From: an uncultured Oscillospiraceae bacterium
Lineage (GTDB): Bacteria; Bacillota; Clostridia; Oscillospirales; Ruminococcaceae
Direction of reading: 5' to 3'
Length of the DNA: 64,000 nucleotides
Assembly (NCBI GenBank): GCA_910579545.1
Contig: CAJTVI010000003.1
Location: 37,103-101,102, forward strand
A model generated the notes under the pieces. It had not been told where the DNA came from, did no database searches, and saw only the letters and a list, made by a program, of their open reading frames with translations. Position 1 is the stretch's first letter, and each line of letters opens with the position of its first letter. The position numbers and the translations under genes are program-made. Of the stretch, positions 8,594-17,769 are shown in pieces.

Positions 8594-10819
8594 ATGATCT
8601 ACTATGCCCGCTCCCAAAACGACGCCGGCCAGCCCGAAACGGCGGCCCACCACCTGCAGCGGGTCGCCGCGCTCTGCCAAAAATTCTGCGCCCCGCTGGG
8701 GGACGAGGCGGCCGGGGAATGGATGGGCCTTTTCCACGACCTTGGCAAGTACAGCCCGCTCTTCCAGCAGGTGCTGGCCGGCCGCGCCCGGCATGTGGAC
8801 CACGCCCTGCCCGGCGCGGCCCTGCTGTACATGCGCCTGTGCGGCCGCGGCGGCGAAAACGGCCGCTTTTTGCCGCTGGCGCTGGCGGTGCGGGCCCACC
8901 ACGGCAGCCTTTCGGCCGATACCGGGGAGTTCCGGGCCTGGTGCAGCGGCAAAACCGACGGCCTTGGGCCGGACGGGCGGCGCTACTCGATCCCCAGCGC
9001 CCGGGACGCCGCCTGCCGCGCCGCCTTTGAGGCCTTTATGCGGGAAAACCCGATGCCCGCCCGGCTGCCCGCCCCGCCGGTGGGCCCCCCGCAAACGCCG
9101 GAGGACGCCGCCGGCTGGATGCTCTTTGTGCGGCTGCTCTTTTCGGCCCTCACCGACGCCGACTACACCGCCGCCGCCGAGCATTTTGAGCCGGATGCCC
9201 TGGCCCGCAGCGCCCTGCCGCCGGTGGATGTCGCCGCCGCCCGGCAGGCCCTGGAGGAATACCGCGCCGCCCTGCGCCAAAAGGCCGCCGATGGGGGCGA
9301 CCCTGCCATGGCCGCGGTGCGGGAGGAATTGTTTGAGGCCTGCCGCCAAGCGGGGGCCAAGGCAGAGCCCGGCGCCTACACCCTCACCGCCCCCACCGGC
9401 GCGGGCAAGACCCTGGCCCTTTTGGCCTTTGGGCTGGAGCAGCTGGCCCAGGGGCGGCGGCGGATCATCCTTGTGCTGCCCTACCTCTCGGTTTTGGAGC
9501 AGAACGCCGCCGTCTGGCGCGGCATCCTGCCCCAGCTGCTCGAGGACCACAGCCAGCTGCGCCCGGACGACGAGCAGGCCGCCCGGCTGCTGGCCCAGCG
9601 GTGGGACGCCGGCTGCATCGTGACCACCTCGGTGCGGTTTTTTGAGGGGCTCTTCTCCTGCTCCGGGCCGGACTGCCGGCGGCTGCACCAGATCGCGGGC
9701 AGCGTGATCCTGTTCGACGAGGCCCAAAGCCTGCCCGCCAGCCTGGCCAATGCCACCCTGCGCGCCTTGCGGGAGCTGAGCGGGCGCTGGGGCTGCACGG
9801 TGGTCTTTTCCAGCGCCACCCAGCCCGCGTTTGACGCGCTGGCCGGCCCCTTCTGGGCCCCGCAGGAGCTGGCGCCAAACCCCCGGGCCCTCTTTGAGCG
9901 CGCCCGCCGGGTCACCTGCCGCTGGCAGCTTACCCCCCAGCCGCTTGAGGAGGTCGCCCGCAGCGCGGCCGGCGGGCCCAACGCCTGCGTCATCCTCAAC
10001 CTGCGCCGCCACGCCCGCCAGGTCTACGAGGCGCTGCGGGCGCTCCGCCCGGCCGAAGAGGTCTTTTTGCTCTCCACCGAGCTCTGCCCCGCCCACCGCA
10101 CCGCCCTGCTAAGGCAGGTCAAGGCCCGGCTGCAGGGCGGCCAGCCCTGTTACCTTGCGGCCACCCAGTGCATCGAGGCCGGGGTGGACCTGAGCTTTGA
10201 CGCGGTGTTCCGGGCGCTGGCCCCGCTGGAGGGCATCGTACAGGCGGCCGGCCGCTGCAACCGGCACGACACCCGCCGCCGCGGGCTCGTTACGGTATTT
10301 GTGCCCCGGCAGGAGGGCGGCCGCCTCTACCCGGACGATTTTTACCGCCAGGGGGCCAACGCGGTGCACGCGCTGCGCAGCCGCCACCCCATCGAGCTGG
10401 ACGACCCTGCGCATATCCGGGAATATTACGACATCCTCTACGGCCAGGGCTATCTGAAGGACAAGCCCGCCCTCACCGCCGCCATCCAGAACCTCGACTT
10501 TGCCGGGGTGCGCCGCCAGTACCGGCTCATCGAGCAGGCCGGGGCGCCGGTGGTGGTGCCCTACGCCGGCGAGGCGGAGCTTTACGCCCAGCTCTGCGCC
10601 GAGGCCGAACACGGCGTCACCGGCGGCTGGCTGCGCAAGGCCGCCCCCCTCACCATCACCTGCTACGACCAAAAGCTTGTGGCCGCCTGCTGCGAACCGC
10701 TGCACACCCCCGCCCGCGGCGGCCAGCCGCCGGCCTTCGCGGGCTGCTGGCTGCTGCGGGATCCCACCCAGTACGACAGCGCCCGCACCGGCCTGTGCCT
10801 GCGCGCGGAGATGGCATAA
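8594..10819 (+). CDS. cas3: CRISPR-associated nuclease/helicase Cas3 (HD + DExH), solitary
   Basis: A 741-aa Cas3. The N-terminal HD nuclease domain has H19/H20, H48-D49 in F-H-D-L-G-K, a D-H-A near residue 75 and H-H-G near 101. The superfamily 2 helicase follows: Walker A T-G-A-G-K-T near 266-271, D-E-A-Q at 375-378, S-A-T near 397, C-I-E-A-G-V-D-L near 526, and Q-A-A-G-R-C-N-R from 550. Every catalytic motif is present. Length and domain order fit type I-C or related Cas3. The start is the ATG at 8594, after GGAGGG. In type I systems Cas3 degrades DNA marked by Cascade, but no cas5, cas7, cas8, cas1, cas2 or repeat array lies nearby. Here it sits 23 nt after a membrane-protein gene, so it is either an orphan or acts with Cascade genes encoded elsewhere. 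Confidence 0.93.
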   Translation: MIYYARSQNDAGQPETAAHHLQRVAALCQKFCAPLGDEAAGEWMGLFHDLGKYSPLFQQVLAGRARHVDHALPGAALLYMRLCGRGGENGRFLPLALAVRAHHGSLSADTGEFRAWCSGKTDGLGPDGRRYSIPSARDAACRAAFEAFMRENPMPARLPAPPVGPPQTPEDAAGWMLFVRLLFSALTDADYTAAAEHFEPDALARSALPPVDVAAARQALEEYRAALRQKAADGGDPAMAAVREELFEACRQAGAKAEPGAYTLTAPTGAGKTLALLAFGLEQLAQGRRRIILVLPYLSVLEQNAAVWRGILPQLLEDHSQLRPDDEQAARLLAQRWDAGCIVTTSVRFFEGLFSCSGPDCRRLHQIAGSVILFDEAQSLPASLANATLRALRELSGRWGCTVVFSSATQPAFDALAGPFWAPQELAPNPRALFERARRVTCRWQLTPQPLEEVARSAAGGPNACVILNLRRHARQVYEALRALRPAEEVFLLSTELCPAHRTALLRQVKARLQGGQPCYLAATQCIEAGVDLSFDAVFRALAPLEGIVQAAGRCNRHDTRRRGLVTVFVPRQEGGRLYPDDFYRQGANAVHALRSRHPIELDDPAHIREYYDILYGQGYLKDKPALTAAIQNLDFAGVRRQYRLIEQAGAPVVVPYAGEAELYAQLCAEAEHGVTGGWLRKAAPLTITCYDQKLVAACCEPLHTPARGGQPPAFAGCWLLRDPTQYDSARTGLCLRAEMA

Positions 10820-10825
10820 AGGCCG

Positions 10826-10859
10826 CAAAAAGGCCGCCGGGCATTTTGCCCGGCGGCCT
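10826..10859 (-). terminator. Terminator between convergent cas3 and dnaJ-like genes
   Basis: A perfect 12-bp stem (10831-10842 with 10848-10859) has a 5-nt loop. On the minus strand it is followed by five T residues, so it ends the dnaJ operon. The stem can also slow transcription leaving cas3 on the plus strand. Confidence 0.75.
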
Positions 10860-10902
10860 GCGTATGTTTGAAAGCTGTTGTTTTTGTTGCTGCGCGGCCG
10901 TT

Positions 10903-11619
10903 TCAGCACCAGCAGCAAAAAAAGGGGCAGAAGAGGTTGGCCAGCATGGTGGGCAGGCAAAAGCTGTTTACCAGGTTCATGCTGGGCGCGCCGTAGGCGC
11001 GGCTGTAGTTCTGGTACCGGTCGCTCTGGCCGGTCAGCGCGTCCACCACCCGGCGGTATTCGGGGTTGCCGGGCTCCAGCTCGGCGGCGCGGCGGGCGTG
11101 CTGCTCGGCCGTGAGGCTGTTGCCAAGGCCGGCGTTGGCCAGGGCGCTGTAGTAGTACCAGCGGGCGGTGCGCTCGCCGGGGGCCAGCGCGGCCAGCGCG
11201 CCCAGCGCCTCGCGGTAGCGGCGGTTTTGCAGGTAATTGCGGGCCGCCTGCAGCTCCACCGGCTCGCGGCCGGCGCCGGACGCGCCAAAGTCGTCCGCCG
11301 AAAAGCCGCCGAACCCCCCAAACCCGCCAAACGGCCCGTAGTAAAAGCCGCCGTAGGGCCCGTAGTTGGACCGGCCGCCCTGCTGCTGGCTGGTGTAGCC
11401 GCCCCGGCCGCCGTAGCCGTCAAAGCCGGCCGGGCCGCCCTGGCGCTGCTTCATCACCTGGTCGTAGGCGGCCTGTACCTCCTTGAACTTTTCCTCGGCC
11501 TGCGCGTCGCCGGGGTTGAGGTCCGGGTGGTACCGCTTGCACAGCCCCCGGTAGGCTTTTTTGACCTCGTCATCCCCCGCCGCGGGGGAGACGCCAAGGA
11601 TCTCGTAAGGGTCTCTCAA
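10903..11619 (-). CDS. J-domain protein with TPR-like region and Cys-rich tail
   Basis: 238 aa, starting at the TTG at 11619, which has AAAAAGGAGG at ideal spacing; an upstream Met would put ~78 unrelated residues before the J domain. Residues 2-65 form the J domain with H-P-D (R-Y-H-P-D-L-N), which stimulates Hsp70 ATPase. A Gly/Tyr-rich linker (~70-125) follows, then two helices resembling a TPR pair (Y-L-Q-N-R-R-Y-R-E-A and A-E-Q-H-A-R-R-A-A-E-L). The last residues are F-C-P-F-F-C-C-W-C, a cysteine-rich end of the kind I recall in this clostridial J-protein type. It is downstream of a DUF5685 gene, a common pairing in Clostridia. The client is unknown. Confidence 0.88.
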   Translation of the reverse strand: MRDPYEILGVSPAAGDDEVKKAYRGLCKRYHPDLNPGDAQAEEKFKEVQAAYDQVMKQRQGGPAGFDGYGGRGGYTSQQQGGRSNYGPYGGFYYGPFGGFGGFGGFSADDFGASGAGREPVELQAARNYLQNRRYREALGALAALAPGERTARWYYYSALANAGLGNSLTAEQHARRAAELEPGNPEYRRVVDALTGQSDRYQNYSRAYGAPSMNLVNSFCLPTMLANLFCPFFCCWC

Positions 11620-11737
11620 GGCCGCCCTCCTTTTTGCGTTTGGGCCGTGCTTTGCGCTCTTTGCGCCCGTGCGCCGCCGGATGCGCTTGCTGCTGCGGCA
11701 GCGCGCGCTGTTCGCCCTTTGCGCCCGCCGGGCGGTT

Positions 11738-12574
11738 TCAGCCCCCGCCGGGGCCGCCGCGCTCCTTTTGCAGGGCCGCGTACCGCACCCAGACGCCGGA
11801 ATACAGGATGTTGCGCAGGATGTCCGCGTCCTGCAAGATGGGCAGCCGCTCAAAGGCGGCCGCGCACTGGGCCATCAGGGCGGTGAGCATCCGGTGGCAG
11901 GCCGCTTCGAACCCCGGCCCGGCCGCCATGCCCTGCAATGGGTTGTAGCGGCCCTTTTTGCGGTCTTTGGGCAGGTCCTCGTAGGCGTCCATCAGGTAGA
12001 TGAACTTGCCAAGGCTCATGCCCATCTCCTGCAGCTCGGCGCTCCATTCGTCCCGCCGCAGGTCGAACAGCTCGGCCAGCATCGCGCCAAAATAGCTGCT
12101 CATGGCGTCCGGGTCCTGGCGGTTTTCCGCCTCTCCCTCGGCCAGCTTTGCCAGCCCCAAGTGGATGGCCGCGCACTGGCGGGGGTACCTGCCGGCCAGG
12201 GCCAAATGCCGCTTTTCCAGCGCCGCCGCGGCCAGCCGGCTGGCCGGGCTGCGCTCGTCCTGCCAGTTGTCCAGCAGCTTGCGGTAGCCAAGCTCCAGGG
12301 TCATGTCGGCCGCATAGTCGGTAAACTCGTTGCACACCGTGTCCTTTTGGCGCAGCGGGTGCAAAAGGCAGCGCACCGGCTCCTCGCGGCTCTCCGGCTC
12401 GTACAAACCGGAGAGCAGGATGGCCAGGAAGGCGGTGTCATACGAGAGGGTCAGCTGCCCCTTTACCCCGTGCAGAGCGCGCAGCCGGCGGCAGAGCCCG
12501 CAGTAATAGGCCTTGTACCGCCTTGCCTGATCGGGGCTCAGGCCGGCCCGGTTTGCGGTGACGTATCCGAACAT
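11738..12574 (-). CDS. DUF5685 family protein
   Basis: 278 aa, soluble. It begins M-F-G-Y-V-T and continues with Y-Y-C-G-L-C-R, the conserved opening of the DUF5685 family, whose Cys pair may bind metal. L-T-L-S-Y-D and G-L-Y-E-P near residues 45-60 also fit. The rest is mostly helical. The biochemical role is unknown. It lies between a zinc-ribbon gene and a J-domain gene, all on one strand, and the three probably form one unit. The upstream gene ends 6 nt before this start; the ribosome site is weak, so translation may be coupled. Confidence 0.85.
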   Translation of the reverse strand: MFGYVTANRAGLSPDQARRYKAYYCGLCRRLRALHGVKGQLTLSYDTAFLAILLSGLYEPESREEPVRCLLHPLRQKDTVCNEFTDYAADMTLELGYRKLLDNWQDERSPASRLAAAALEKRHLALAGRYPRQCAAIHLGLAKLAEGEAENRQDPDAMSSYFGAMLAELFDLRRDEWSAELQEMGMSLGKFIYLMDAYEDLPKDRKKGRYNPLQGMAAGPGFEAACHRMLTALMAQCAAAFERLPILQDADILRNILYSGVWVRYAALQKERGGPGGG

Positions 12575-12580
12575 GGCGTG

Positions 12581-12982
12581 TCAGCTCTTTTTTAAAAATT
12601 CCGTTTTGCATTTGGGGCAGGTCACGGCGATGCGGCCGTGCCCGCGGGGTACCCGCATCTTCTGGCGGCAATTGGGGCAGCGGAAGTACCGGTAGAGCCC
12701 GCGCTGGGCCCACTCCAGCCTTTTTTGCCGCACCCCGCTCCGCAGCCGCTCTGTGCAGCGGTAAAAAACGGCGTTTTCGGCCGCGCGGCGGGCGGTGCTG
12801 CGGCTGAACATCCTGAAATAGCACACCGCCAGCAGCCCAAGGCCCAGCCAGTCCAGCAGCGGCCAGCGCAGCAGCAGGGCCAGCAGGATGCACACCAGCG
12901 CAGCCCCGCTCAAAAAGCGGCCCAGAAGATCAACGCCGTACCGCCCCGCCATCCAGCGGCGCAGCCGTTCCCGCAGGGGCAT
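12581..12982 (-). CDS. Small membrane protein with C-terminal zinc ribbon
   Basis: 133 aa. Two adjacent hydrophobic segments near residues 20-60 are followed by a basic linker, then C-P-N-C and C-P-K-C separated by about 20 residues, a four-cysteine zinc ribbon. The ATG at 12982 is chosen because AAAGG lies 11 nt upstream; a GTG three codons earlier is only 2 nt from it. It is the first gene of the trio with DUF5685 and the J-domain protein. I do not recognise a named family. Confidence 0.8.
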   Translation of the reverse strand: MPLRERLRRWMAGRYGVDLLGRFLSGAALVCILLALLLRWPLLDWLGLGLLAVCYFRMFSRSTARRAAENAVFYRCTERLRSGVRQKRLEWAQRGLYRYFRCPNCRQKMRVPRGHGRIAVTCPKCKTEFLKKS

Positions 12983-13232
12983 GGTACCCACCGCCTTTCT
13001 CTAAAAACGCGGCGGCCGGCCCGGCCGCCCATAAAAAGCCGTTACCCCTATGATGGCACAAGAATATTGAGAATTTTTGAACAAACCAAAAAAAGGCGGG
13101 CGGCAAAGGGCAAAACTGCGCCCCCGCCGCCCGAAAAAGCAGGATAAAGGCCCGCCCGCGGGGCGGGAGCAGCCGCCTCGCCCTTGGCCGTGATGCAGGG
13201 GCGGGCTCCCAAATACGCCCGCGGGGCGGCGC

Positions 13233-14579
13233 TCAGCGCTTATTGCTGCGCCGCCAGATGTGCATGGCCTCAGCGTCCCGGATCAGTTGTTCGCGGAAAT
13301 CCGGGTGGGCGATGCTGATGATCGCCTCGGCCCGCTGCCAGGCCGACAGGCCCTTGAGGTTGACCTTGCCGTACTCGGTAACCAAAAAGTGGGTGTTGGC
13401 CCGGGTGTCGGTAACGATGCTGCCGTTTGCCAGGGTGGGCCGGATGCGGCTTTGCAGCTGGCCGGTTTTTTTGTCTGTAAAGGTGGAGGAGAGGCAGATA
13501 AAGCTCTTGCCGCCCTTGGACAGGTAGGCGCCCAGCACAAAGTCCAGCTGGCCGCCCGCGCCGCTGATGTTGCGCACCCCGGCGCTCTCGGCGTTGACCT
13601 GGCCAAAGAGGTCCACGTCCACCGCGTTGTTGATCGAGATAAAATTGTCCAGCGCGGCGATGCTGCGGATGTCGTTGGTGTAGCTGACCGGCGCGGCCAT
13701 GCAGGCGGGGTTGCCGTCCAGATACTCGTACAGCTTGCGGGTGCCGGCCCCAAAGGCGTACACCTGCCGCCCGGTGTCGATGGCCTTGCGGCTGCCGTTG
13801 ATCTTGCCGGCGTTGGCAATGTCCACAAAGGCGTCCACATACATCTCGGTATGTACCCCAAGGTCCTTAAGGTCGCTCTGGGCGATCAGGCTGCCCACCG
13901 CGTTGGGCATGCCGCCGATGCCCAGCTGCAGGCAGGCCCCGTTGGGGATCTCCTCCACGATCATTTTGGCCACCGCCTGGTCCACCGCGCTGGCCGGCCC
14001 GGCCGCGCCCATCTCGGCGATGGGGGGGTTATCCCCCTCCACGATCATGTCCACCTGGCTGATGTGCACCCCGTTCTCAAAGCCGCCCAGGCACCGGGGC
14101 ATGTTCTGGTTGACCTCCACGATCAGCACCTTGGCCTTTTTGCAGACCTCGGCCAGATGGCTGGCCGAGGGGCCAAAGTTGAAATAGCCGTGCTTGTCCA
14201 TGGGGGCCACCTGAAAAACGGCCACGTCCAGCGGGTCGGCCCCGTCCACATAATAGCGGGGCAGCTCGCTGTACCGGATGGGCGCGTAAAAGGCAAAGCC
14301 CTTGGCGGCGGCCTTGCGCTCGATGCCGCCCATGTGCCAGCTGTTCCAGCTGAAGTGCGCGGCCGGGTCCTCGATCTTAAAAACCTCCGGCTCCCACATC
14401 AGGATGCCGCCCCGGAGCTTTATGTCCTCAAGCTCCGGCATCCGTTTGGCAAGGGCGGCGTCCACCGCCGCGGGGGTGCCCACGCACCAGCCGTAGTCCA
14501 CAAAGTCGCCGCTCTTGACCACGGCGGCCGCCTGTTCGGCGCTGGCCAGCTTTTGCGCGTACAGCTGCGTAAGATCCAT
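13233..14579 (-). CDS. but: Butyryl-CoA:acetate CoA-transferase
   Basis: 448 aa, the normal length for this class of CoA-transferases. The oxyanion-hole motif G-I-G-G-M-P-N-A is at 230-237, and the catalytic Glu245 lies in G-V-H-T-E-M, the residue that forms the glutamyl-CoA intermediate. It moves CoA from butyryl-CoA to acetate, giving butyrate and acetyl-CoA, the last step of the dominant gut route. The start is the ATG at 14579, with GGAGGG 8 nt upstream; a TTG two codons earlier is less likely. It is transcribed away from coaD and the thlA-etfA genes, which make its butyryl-CoA. The sequence alone cannot separate it from a 4-hydroxybutyrate CoA-transferase; the neighbours make the butyrate role likely. 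Confidence 0.92.
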   Translation of the reverse strand: MDLTQLYAQKLASAEQAAAVVKSGDFVDYGWCVGTPAAVDAALAKRMPELEDIKLRGGILMWEPEVFKIEDPAAHFSWNSWHMGGIERKAAAKGFAFYAPIRYSELPRYYVDGADPLDVAVFQVAPMDKHGYFNFGPSASHLAEVCKKAKVLIVEVNQNMPRCLGGFENGVHISQVDMIVEGDNPPIAEMGAAGPASAVDQAVAKMIVEEIPNGACLQLGIGGMPNAVGSLIAQSDLKDLGVHTEMYVDAFVDIANAGKINGSRKAIDTGRQVYAFGAGTRKLYEYLDGNPACMAAPVSYTNDIRSIAALDNFISINNAVDVDLFGQVNAESAGVRNISGAGGQLDFVLGAYLSKGGKSFICLSSTFTDKKTGQLQSRIRPTLANGSIVTDTRANTHFLVTEYGKVNLKGLSAWQRAEAIISIAHPDFREQLIRDAEAMHIWRRSNKR

Positions 14580-14883
14580 CAGCAAATCCCTCCAAAATCA
14601 GATTTTGCCGCCCGGGGCCGGGCAAAAGCGCCCTCCGGGCGGGTTTTTGAAAAAACTGTAAACACTGCAAAGAAAACCGGCAAAGGGGAACAAAACTTCT
14701 TTTCTTTTGCGCGCGGATATAGTACAATATACCTGTGCGCCGGACAGGGGGGCCCGCCGCGCCGGCAGGCGGCCGTCCCGAGGACATTTTAGCAGATTTT
14801 AAGGGCGAAGGCAACCTGTGCGCGGGGCCCCTGGGTGGGATTTGCCGGTTTATTTGATAAATATTTGACAAATCGGGAAATTT

Positions 14884-15022
14884 GATGTAAAACTATAAAT
14901 AGCGAAAAAAAGACCGACAAGCAAAACCGCCGCGGCGGGCGGTTTGGGCCGGCGGCATGCCGTGTGGATGTAAAACTATAAACAGCGAAAAAAAGACCAA
15001 CAAGCAAAACAGCCGCGGCGGG
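14884..15022 (+). repeat. Imperfect tandem repeat upstream of coaD (period 83)
   Basis: Two 56-bp copies (14884-14939 and 14967-15022) differ at only a few positions. Each has a TAAAACTATAAA core, an A-rich tract and a CGCGGCGGG end. A TTGACA at 14865-14870 lies just upstream. They fill the divergent region between but and coaD. The rest of this gap (14580-15047) holds no gene that I can see. Confidence 0.8.
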
Positions 15023-15047
15023 CCGCCGCGAAGGGTGGGAAACATTG

Positions 15048-15542
15048 ATGATCCGTGCGATCTATCCCGGCAGCTTTGACCCCGTGACCCTCGGCCATCT
15101 GGACATCATCCGCCGGGCCGCCGGCGTGGTGGACGAGCTGGTGGTGGGGGTGCTGACCAACAAGAGCAAAAGGCCGCTGTTTTCGATCGGGGAACGGGTG
15201 GAGATGCTAAAAAGGTGCACCGCGGGGCTTGAAAACGTGCGGGTGCTCTCGTTTGACGGGCTCACCGTGGAGTTTGCCCGCAGCCAGGACGCCCGCATCA
15301 TCGTGCGGGGCCTGCGGGCGGTGACCGACTTTGAGGTGGAGATGCAGATCGCCCAGAACAACCGGATCGTGGACCATAACATCGAGACAATGTTTTTGAC
15401 CACCGGCCTGCAGTACGCCTACCTGAGTTCGACCATTGTAAAGGAGATGGCCAGCTATGGGGCGGACGTTTCCAATTTTGTGACCCCGGACGTGGCCGCG
15501 GCCTTGGCCGAAAAATTTGCGGCAAAAGGCCCGGCAGAATAG
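15048..15542 (+). CDS. coaD: Phosphopantetheine adenylyltransferase
   Basis: 164 aa. It opens with A-I-Y-P-G-S-F-D-P-V-T-L-G-H, the nucleotide-binding T-x-G-H motif of this family, and carries R-G-L-R-A-V-T-D-F near residue 90 and Y-L-S-S-T-I-V-K near 125. It makes dephospho-CoA from 4'-phosphopantetheine and ATP, the fourth step of CoA synthesis. The ATG at 15048 follows AAGGGTGGG. It lies between but and the thiolase gene, a placement consistent with a high CoA demand in butyrate metabolism, though co-regulation is only inferred. Confidence 0.96.
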   Translation: MIRAIYPGSFDPVTLGHLDIIRRAAGVVDELVVGVLTNKSKRPLFSIGERVEMLKRCTAGLENVRVLSFDGLTVEFARSQDARIIVRGLRAVTDFEVEMQIAQNNRIVDHNIETMFLTTGLQYAYLSSTIVKEMASYGADVSNFVTPDVAAALAEKFAAKGPAE

Positions 15543-15711
15543 CCCTTTTGCCGGGACATGCCCGCCGCGCGGGCAAGAGCGCGCCTGAAAAGGGCGCAGT
15601 GGGGCTTTGAACGGCCCCTTGCAGGATCCCTGCCGCCGTGGGGCGGTTTTGAATAGCCGAAAAGCAAGACCCCTTGCGTATCGAACAATTTTATAAGGAG
15701 GCAGTTTCACT

Positions 15712-16890
15712 ATGTCCAAGAAAATCGTATTAGCCGGCGCCTGCCGCACCGCCATTGGCAAGATGGGCGGCGCTTTGAGCACCGTGCCCGCCGCCGAACT
15801 GGGCAGCATCGTCATCAAGGAGGCGCTCAGCCGCGCCGGCGTCAAGCCCGAGCAGGTGGACCATGTGTACATGGGCTGCGTGATCCAGGCCGGCCTGGGC
15901 CAGAACGTGGCCCGCCAGGCCTCCCTCAAGGCCGGGCTGCCGGTCGAGACCCCGGCCGTTACGGTCAACGTGGTCTGCGGCTCCGGCCTCAACTGCGTCA
16001 ACATGGCCGCCCAGATGATCGAGGCCGGCGACGCCGACATCGTGGTGGCCGGCGGCATGGAGAGCATGTCCCTGGCCCCGTTCGCCCTCACCAAGGCCCG
16101 CTTTGGCTACCGCATGAACGACGGCAAGCTGATGGACACCATGGTGCACGACGCTCTGTGGGACGCCTTTAACGATTACCACATGGGCATCACCGCCGAG
16201 AACGTGGCCGAGCAGTGGCACCTCACCCGCGAGCAGCTGGACGAGTTTGCCGCCGCCAGCCAGCAGAAGGCCTGCGCCGCCATCGAGAGCGGCCGCTTTA
16301 AGGACGAGATCGTGCCCGTGACCATCCACGGCAAAAAGGGCGACACGGTGGTGGACACCGACGAGGGCCCCCGCGCCGGCACCACCGCCGAGGGCCTGGC
16401 CAAGCTGAAACCCGCCTTTAAAAAGGACGGCATGGTCACCGCCGGCAACGCCTCCGGCATCAACGACGGCGCGGCCGCCATTGTGGTGATGAGCGAGGAG
16501 AAGGCCAAGGAGCTGGGCGTGGCCCCCATGGCCACCTGGGTCGCCGGCGCTTTGGGCGGCGTGGATCCCAGCATCATGGGCGTTGGCCCGGTGGCCGCCA
16601 CCAAAAAGGTGCTGGCCAAGACCGGCATGAAGATCGAGGACTTTGACCTGGTGGAGGCCAACGAGGCCTTTGCCGCCCAGAGCCTGGCCGTGGGCCACGA
16701 CCTCGGGTTTGACCTTGCCAAGCTGAACGTCAACGGCGGCGCCATCGCGCTGGGCCATCCGGTGGGCGCCTCCGGCTGCCGCATCCTGGTGACCCTGCTG
16801 CACGAGATGGTCAAGCGGGACGCCAAGAAGGGCCTTGCCACCCTGTGCATCGGCGGCGGCATGGGCTGCTCGACCATCGTGGAGCGCTGA
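15712..16890 (+). CDS. thlA: Acetyl-CoA acetyltransferase (thiolase)
   Basis: 392 aa, a biosynthetic thiolase. It condenses two acetyl-CoA to acetoacetyl-CoA, the entry to the butyrate pathway. The nucleophile is Cys89 in V-V-C-G-S-G. His349 lies in G-H-P-V-G-A-S-G, and the second catalytic Cys379 in C-I-G-G-G-M-G. TAAGGAGG lies upstream of the ATG. It is the first gene of the plus-strand butyrate cluster, followed by crt after a ~100-nt gap that contains GC-rich hairpins. Confidence 0.96.
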   Translation: MSKKIVLAGACRTAIGKMGGALSTVPAAELGSIVIKEALSRAGVKPEQVDHVYMGCVIQAGLGQNVARQASLKAGLPVETPAVTVNVVCGSGLNCVNMAAQMIEAGDADIVVAGGMESMSLAPFALTKARFGYRMNDGKLMDTMVHDALWDAFNDYHMGITAENVAEQWHLTREQLDEFAAASQQKACAAIESGRFKDEIVPVTIHGKKGDTVVDTDEGPRAGTTAEGLAKLKPAFKKDGMVTAGNASGINDGAAAIVVMSEEKAKELGVAPMATWVAGALGGVDPSIMGVGPVAATKKVLAKTGMKIEDFDLVEANEAFAAQSLAVGHDLGFDLAKLNVNGGAIALGHPVGASGCRILVTLLHEMVKRDAKKGLATLCIGGGMGCSTIVER

Positions 16891-16992
16891 GCCGTTTCCT
16901 TAAGCCGTATGCCGCGCCCCGCGCCGGGGCGCGGCCCCTGTGCAAATACGGGCGGCCTGCCGGCCGCCCGCCAAAAAGGAGGACCGCCAAGT

Positions 16993-17769
16993 ATGGAATT
17001 TATCAAATATGAGGTGGAGGGCGCCGTGGGCGTCATCACCATCGACCGGCCCAAGGCCCTCAACGCCCTCAACAGCGCGGTGCTGGCCGAACTGGACGCC
17101 GCGCTGGACGCGGTGGACCTTGCCGCCGTGCGCTGCCTGATCCTGACCGGCGCGGGCGAAAAGAGCTTTGTGGCCGGGGCCGACATCGGCGAGATGAGCA
17201 CCCTCACCAAGGCCGAGGGCGAGGCCTTTGGCAAAAAGGGCAACGACGTCTTCCGCAAGCTGGAGACCCTGCCCATCCCGGTGATCGCGGCGGTCAACGG
17301 CTTTGCGCTGGGCGGCGGCTGCGAGATCAGCATGAGCTGCGACATCCGCATCTGCTCGGACAACGCGGTGTTCGGCCAGCCCGAGGTGGGCCTTGGCATC
17401 ACCCCCGGCTTTGGCGGCACCCAGCGGCTGGCCCGGCTGGTAGGCCCCGGCATGGCCAAGCAGATGATCTACACCGCCCGCAACATCAAGGCGGACGAGG
17501 CGCTGCGCATCGGGCTGGTCAACGCGGTGTACCCCCTGGCCGAGCTGATGCCCGCCGCCAAAAAGATGGCCGCCGGCATTGCCAAAAACGCTCCCATCGC
17601 GGTGCGCAACTGCAAAAAGGCCATCAACGAGGGCCTGGAAGCGGGCATGGACGAGGCCGTGGTGATCGAGGAAAAGCTCTTTGGCGACTGCTTTGAGAGC
17701 TACGACCAAAAAGAGGGCATGGCCGCCTTTTTGGAAAAACGCAAGGTCGAGGCGTTTTTGAACAAGTAA
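16993..17769 (+). CDS. crt: Crotonase (3-hydroxybutyryl-CoA dehydratase)
   Basis: 258 aa, enoyl-CoA hydratase/isomerase superfamily. The oxyanion-hole segments are F-V-A-G-A-D-I and G-F-A-L-G-G-G-C-E. The two catalytic glutamates are Glu111 (G-C-E) and Glu131 (Q-P-E-V-G-L-G). It dehydrates 3-hydroxybutyryl-CoA to crotonyl-CoA. The ATG at 16993 has AAAAAGGAGG upstream. Its position between thlA and hbd supports the butyrate role over general fatty-acid oxidation. Confidence 0.95.
   Translation: MEFIKYEVEGAVGVITIDRPKALNALNSAVLAELDAALDAVDLAAVRCLILTGAGEKSFVAGADIGEMSTLTKAEGEAFGKKGNDVFRKLETLPIPVIAAVNGFALGGGCEISMSCDIRICSDNAVFGQPEVGLGITPGFGGTQRLARLVGPGMAKQMIYTARNIKADEALRIGLVNAVYPLAELMPAAKKMAAGIAKNAPIAVRNCKKAINEGLEAGMDEAVVIEEKLFGDCFESYDQKEGMAAFLEKRKVEAFLNK

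Noticed and set aside
10795..11886. 363-codon plus-strand reading frame
   Set aside because: Antisense to the J-domain gene; low-complexity Ala/Val/Gly composition and no family features.
13260..14792. 510-codon plus-strand reading frame
   Set aside because: It is the antisense shadow of the but gene, which has all its catalytic motifs.
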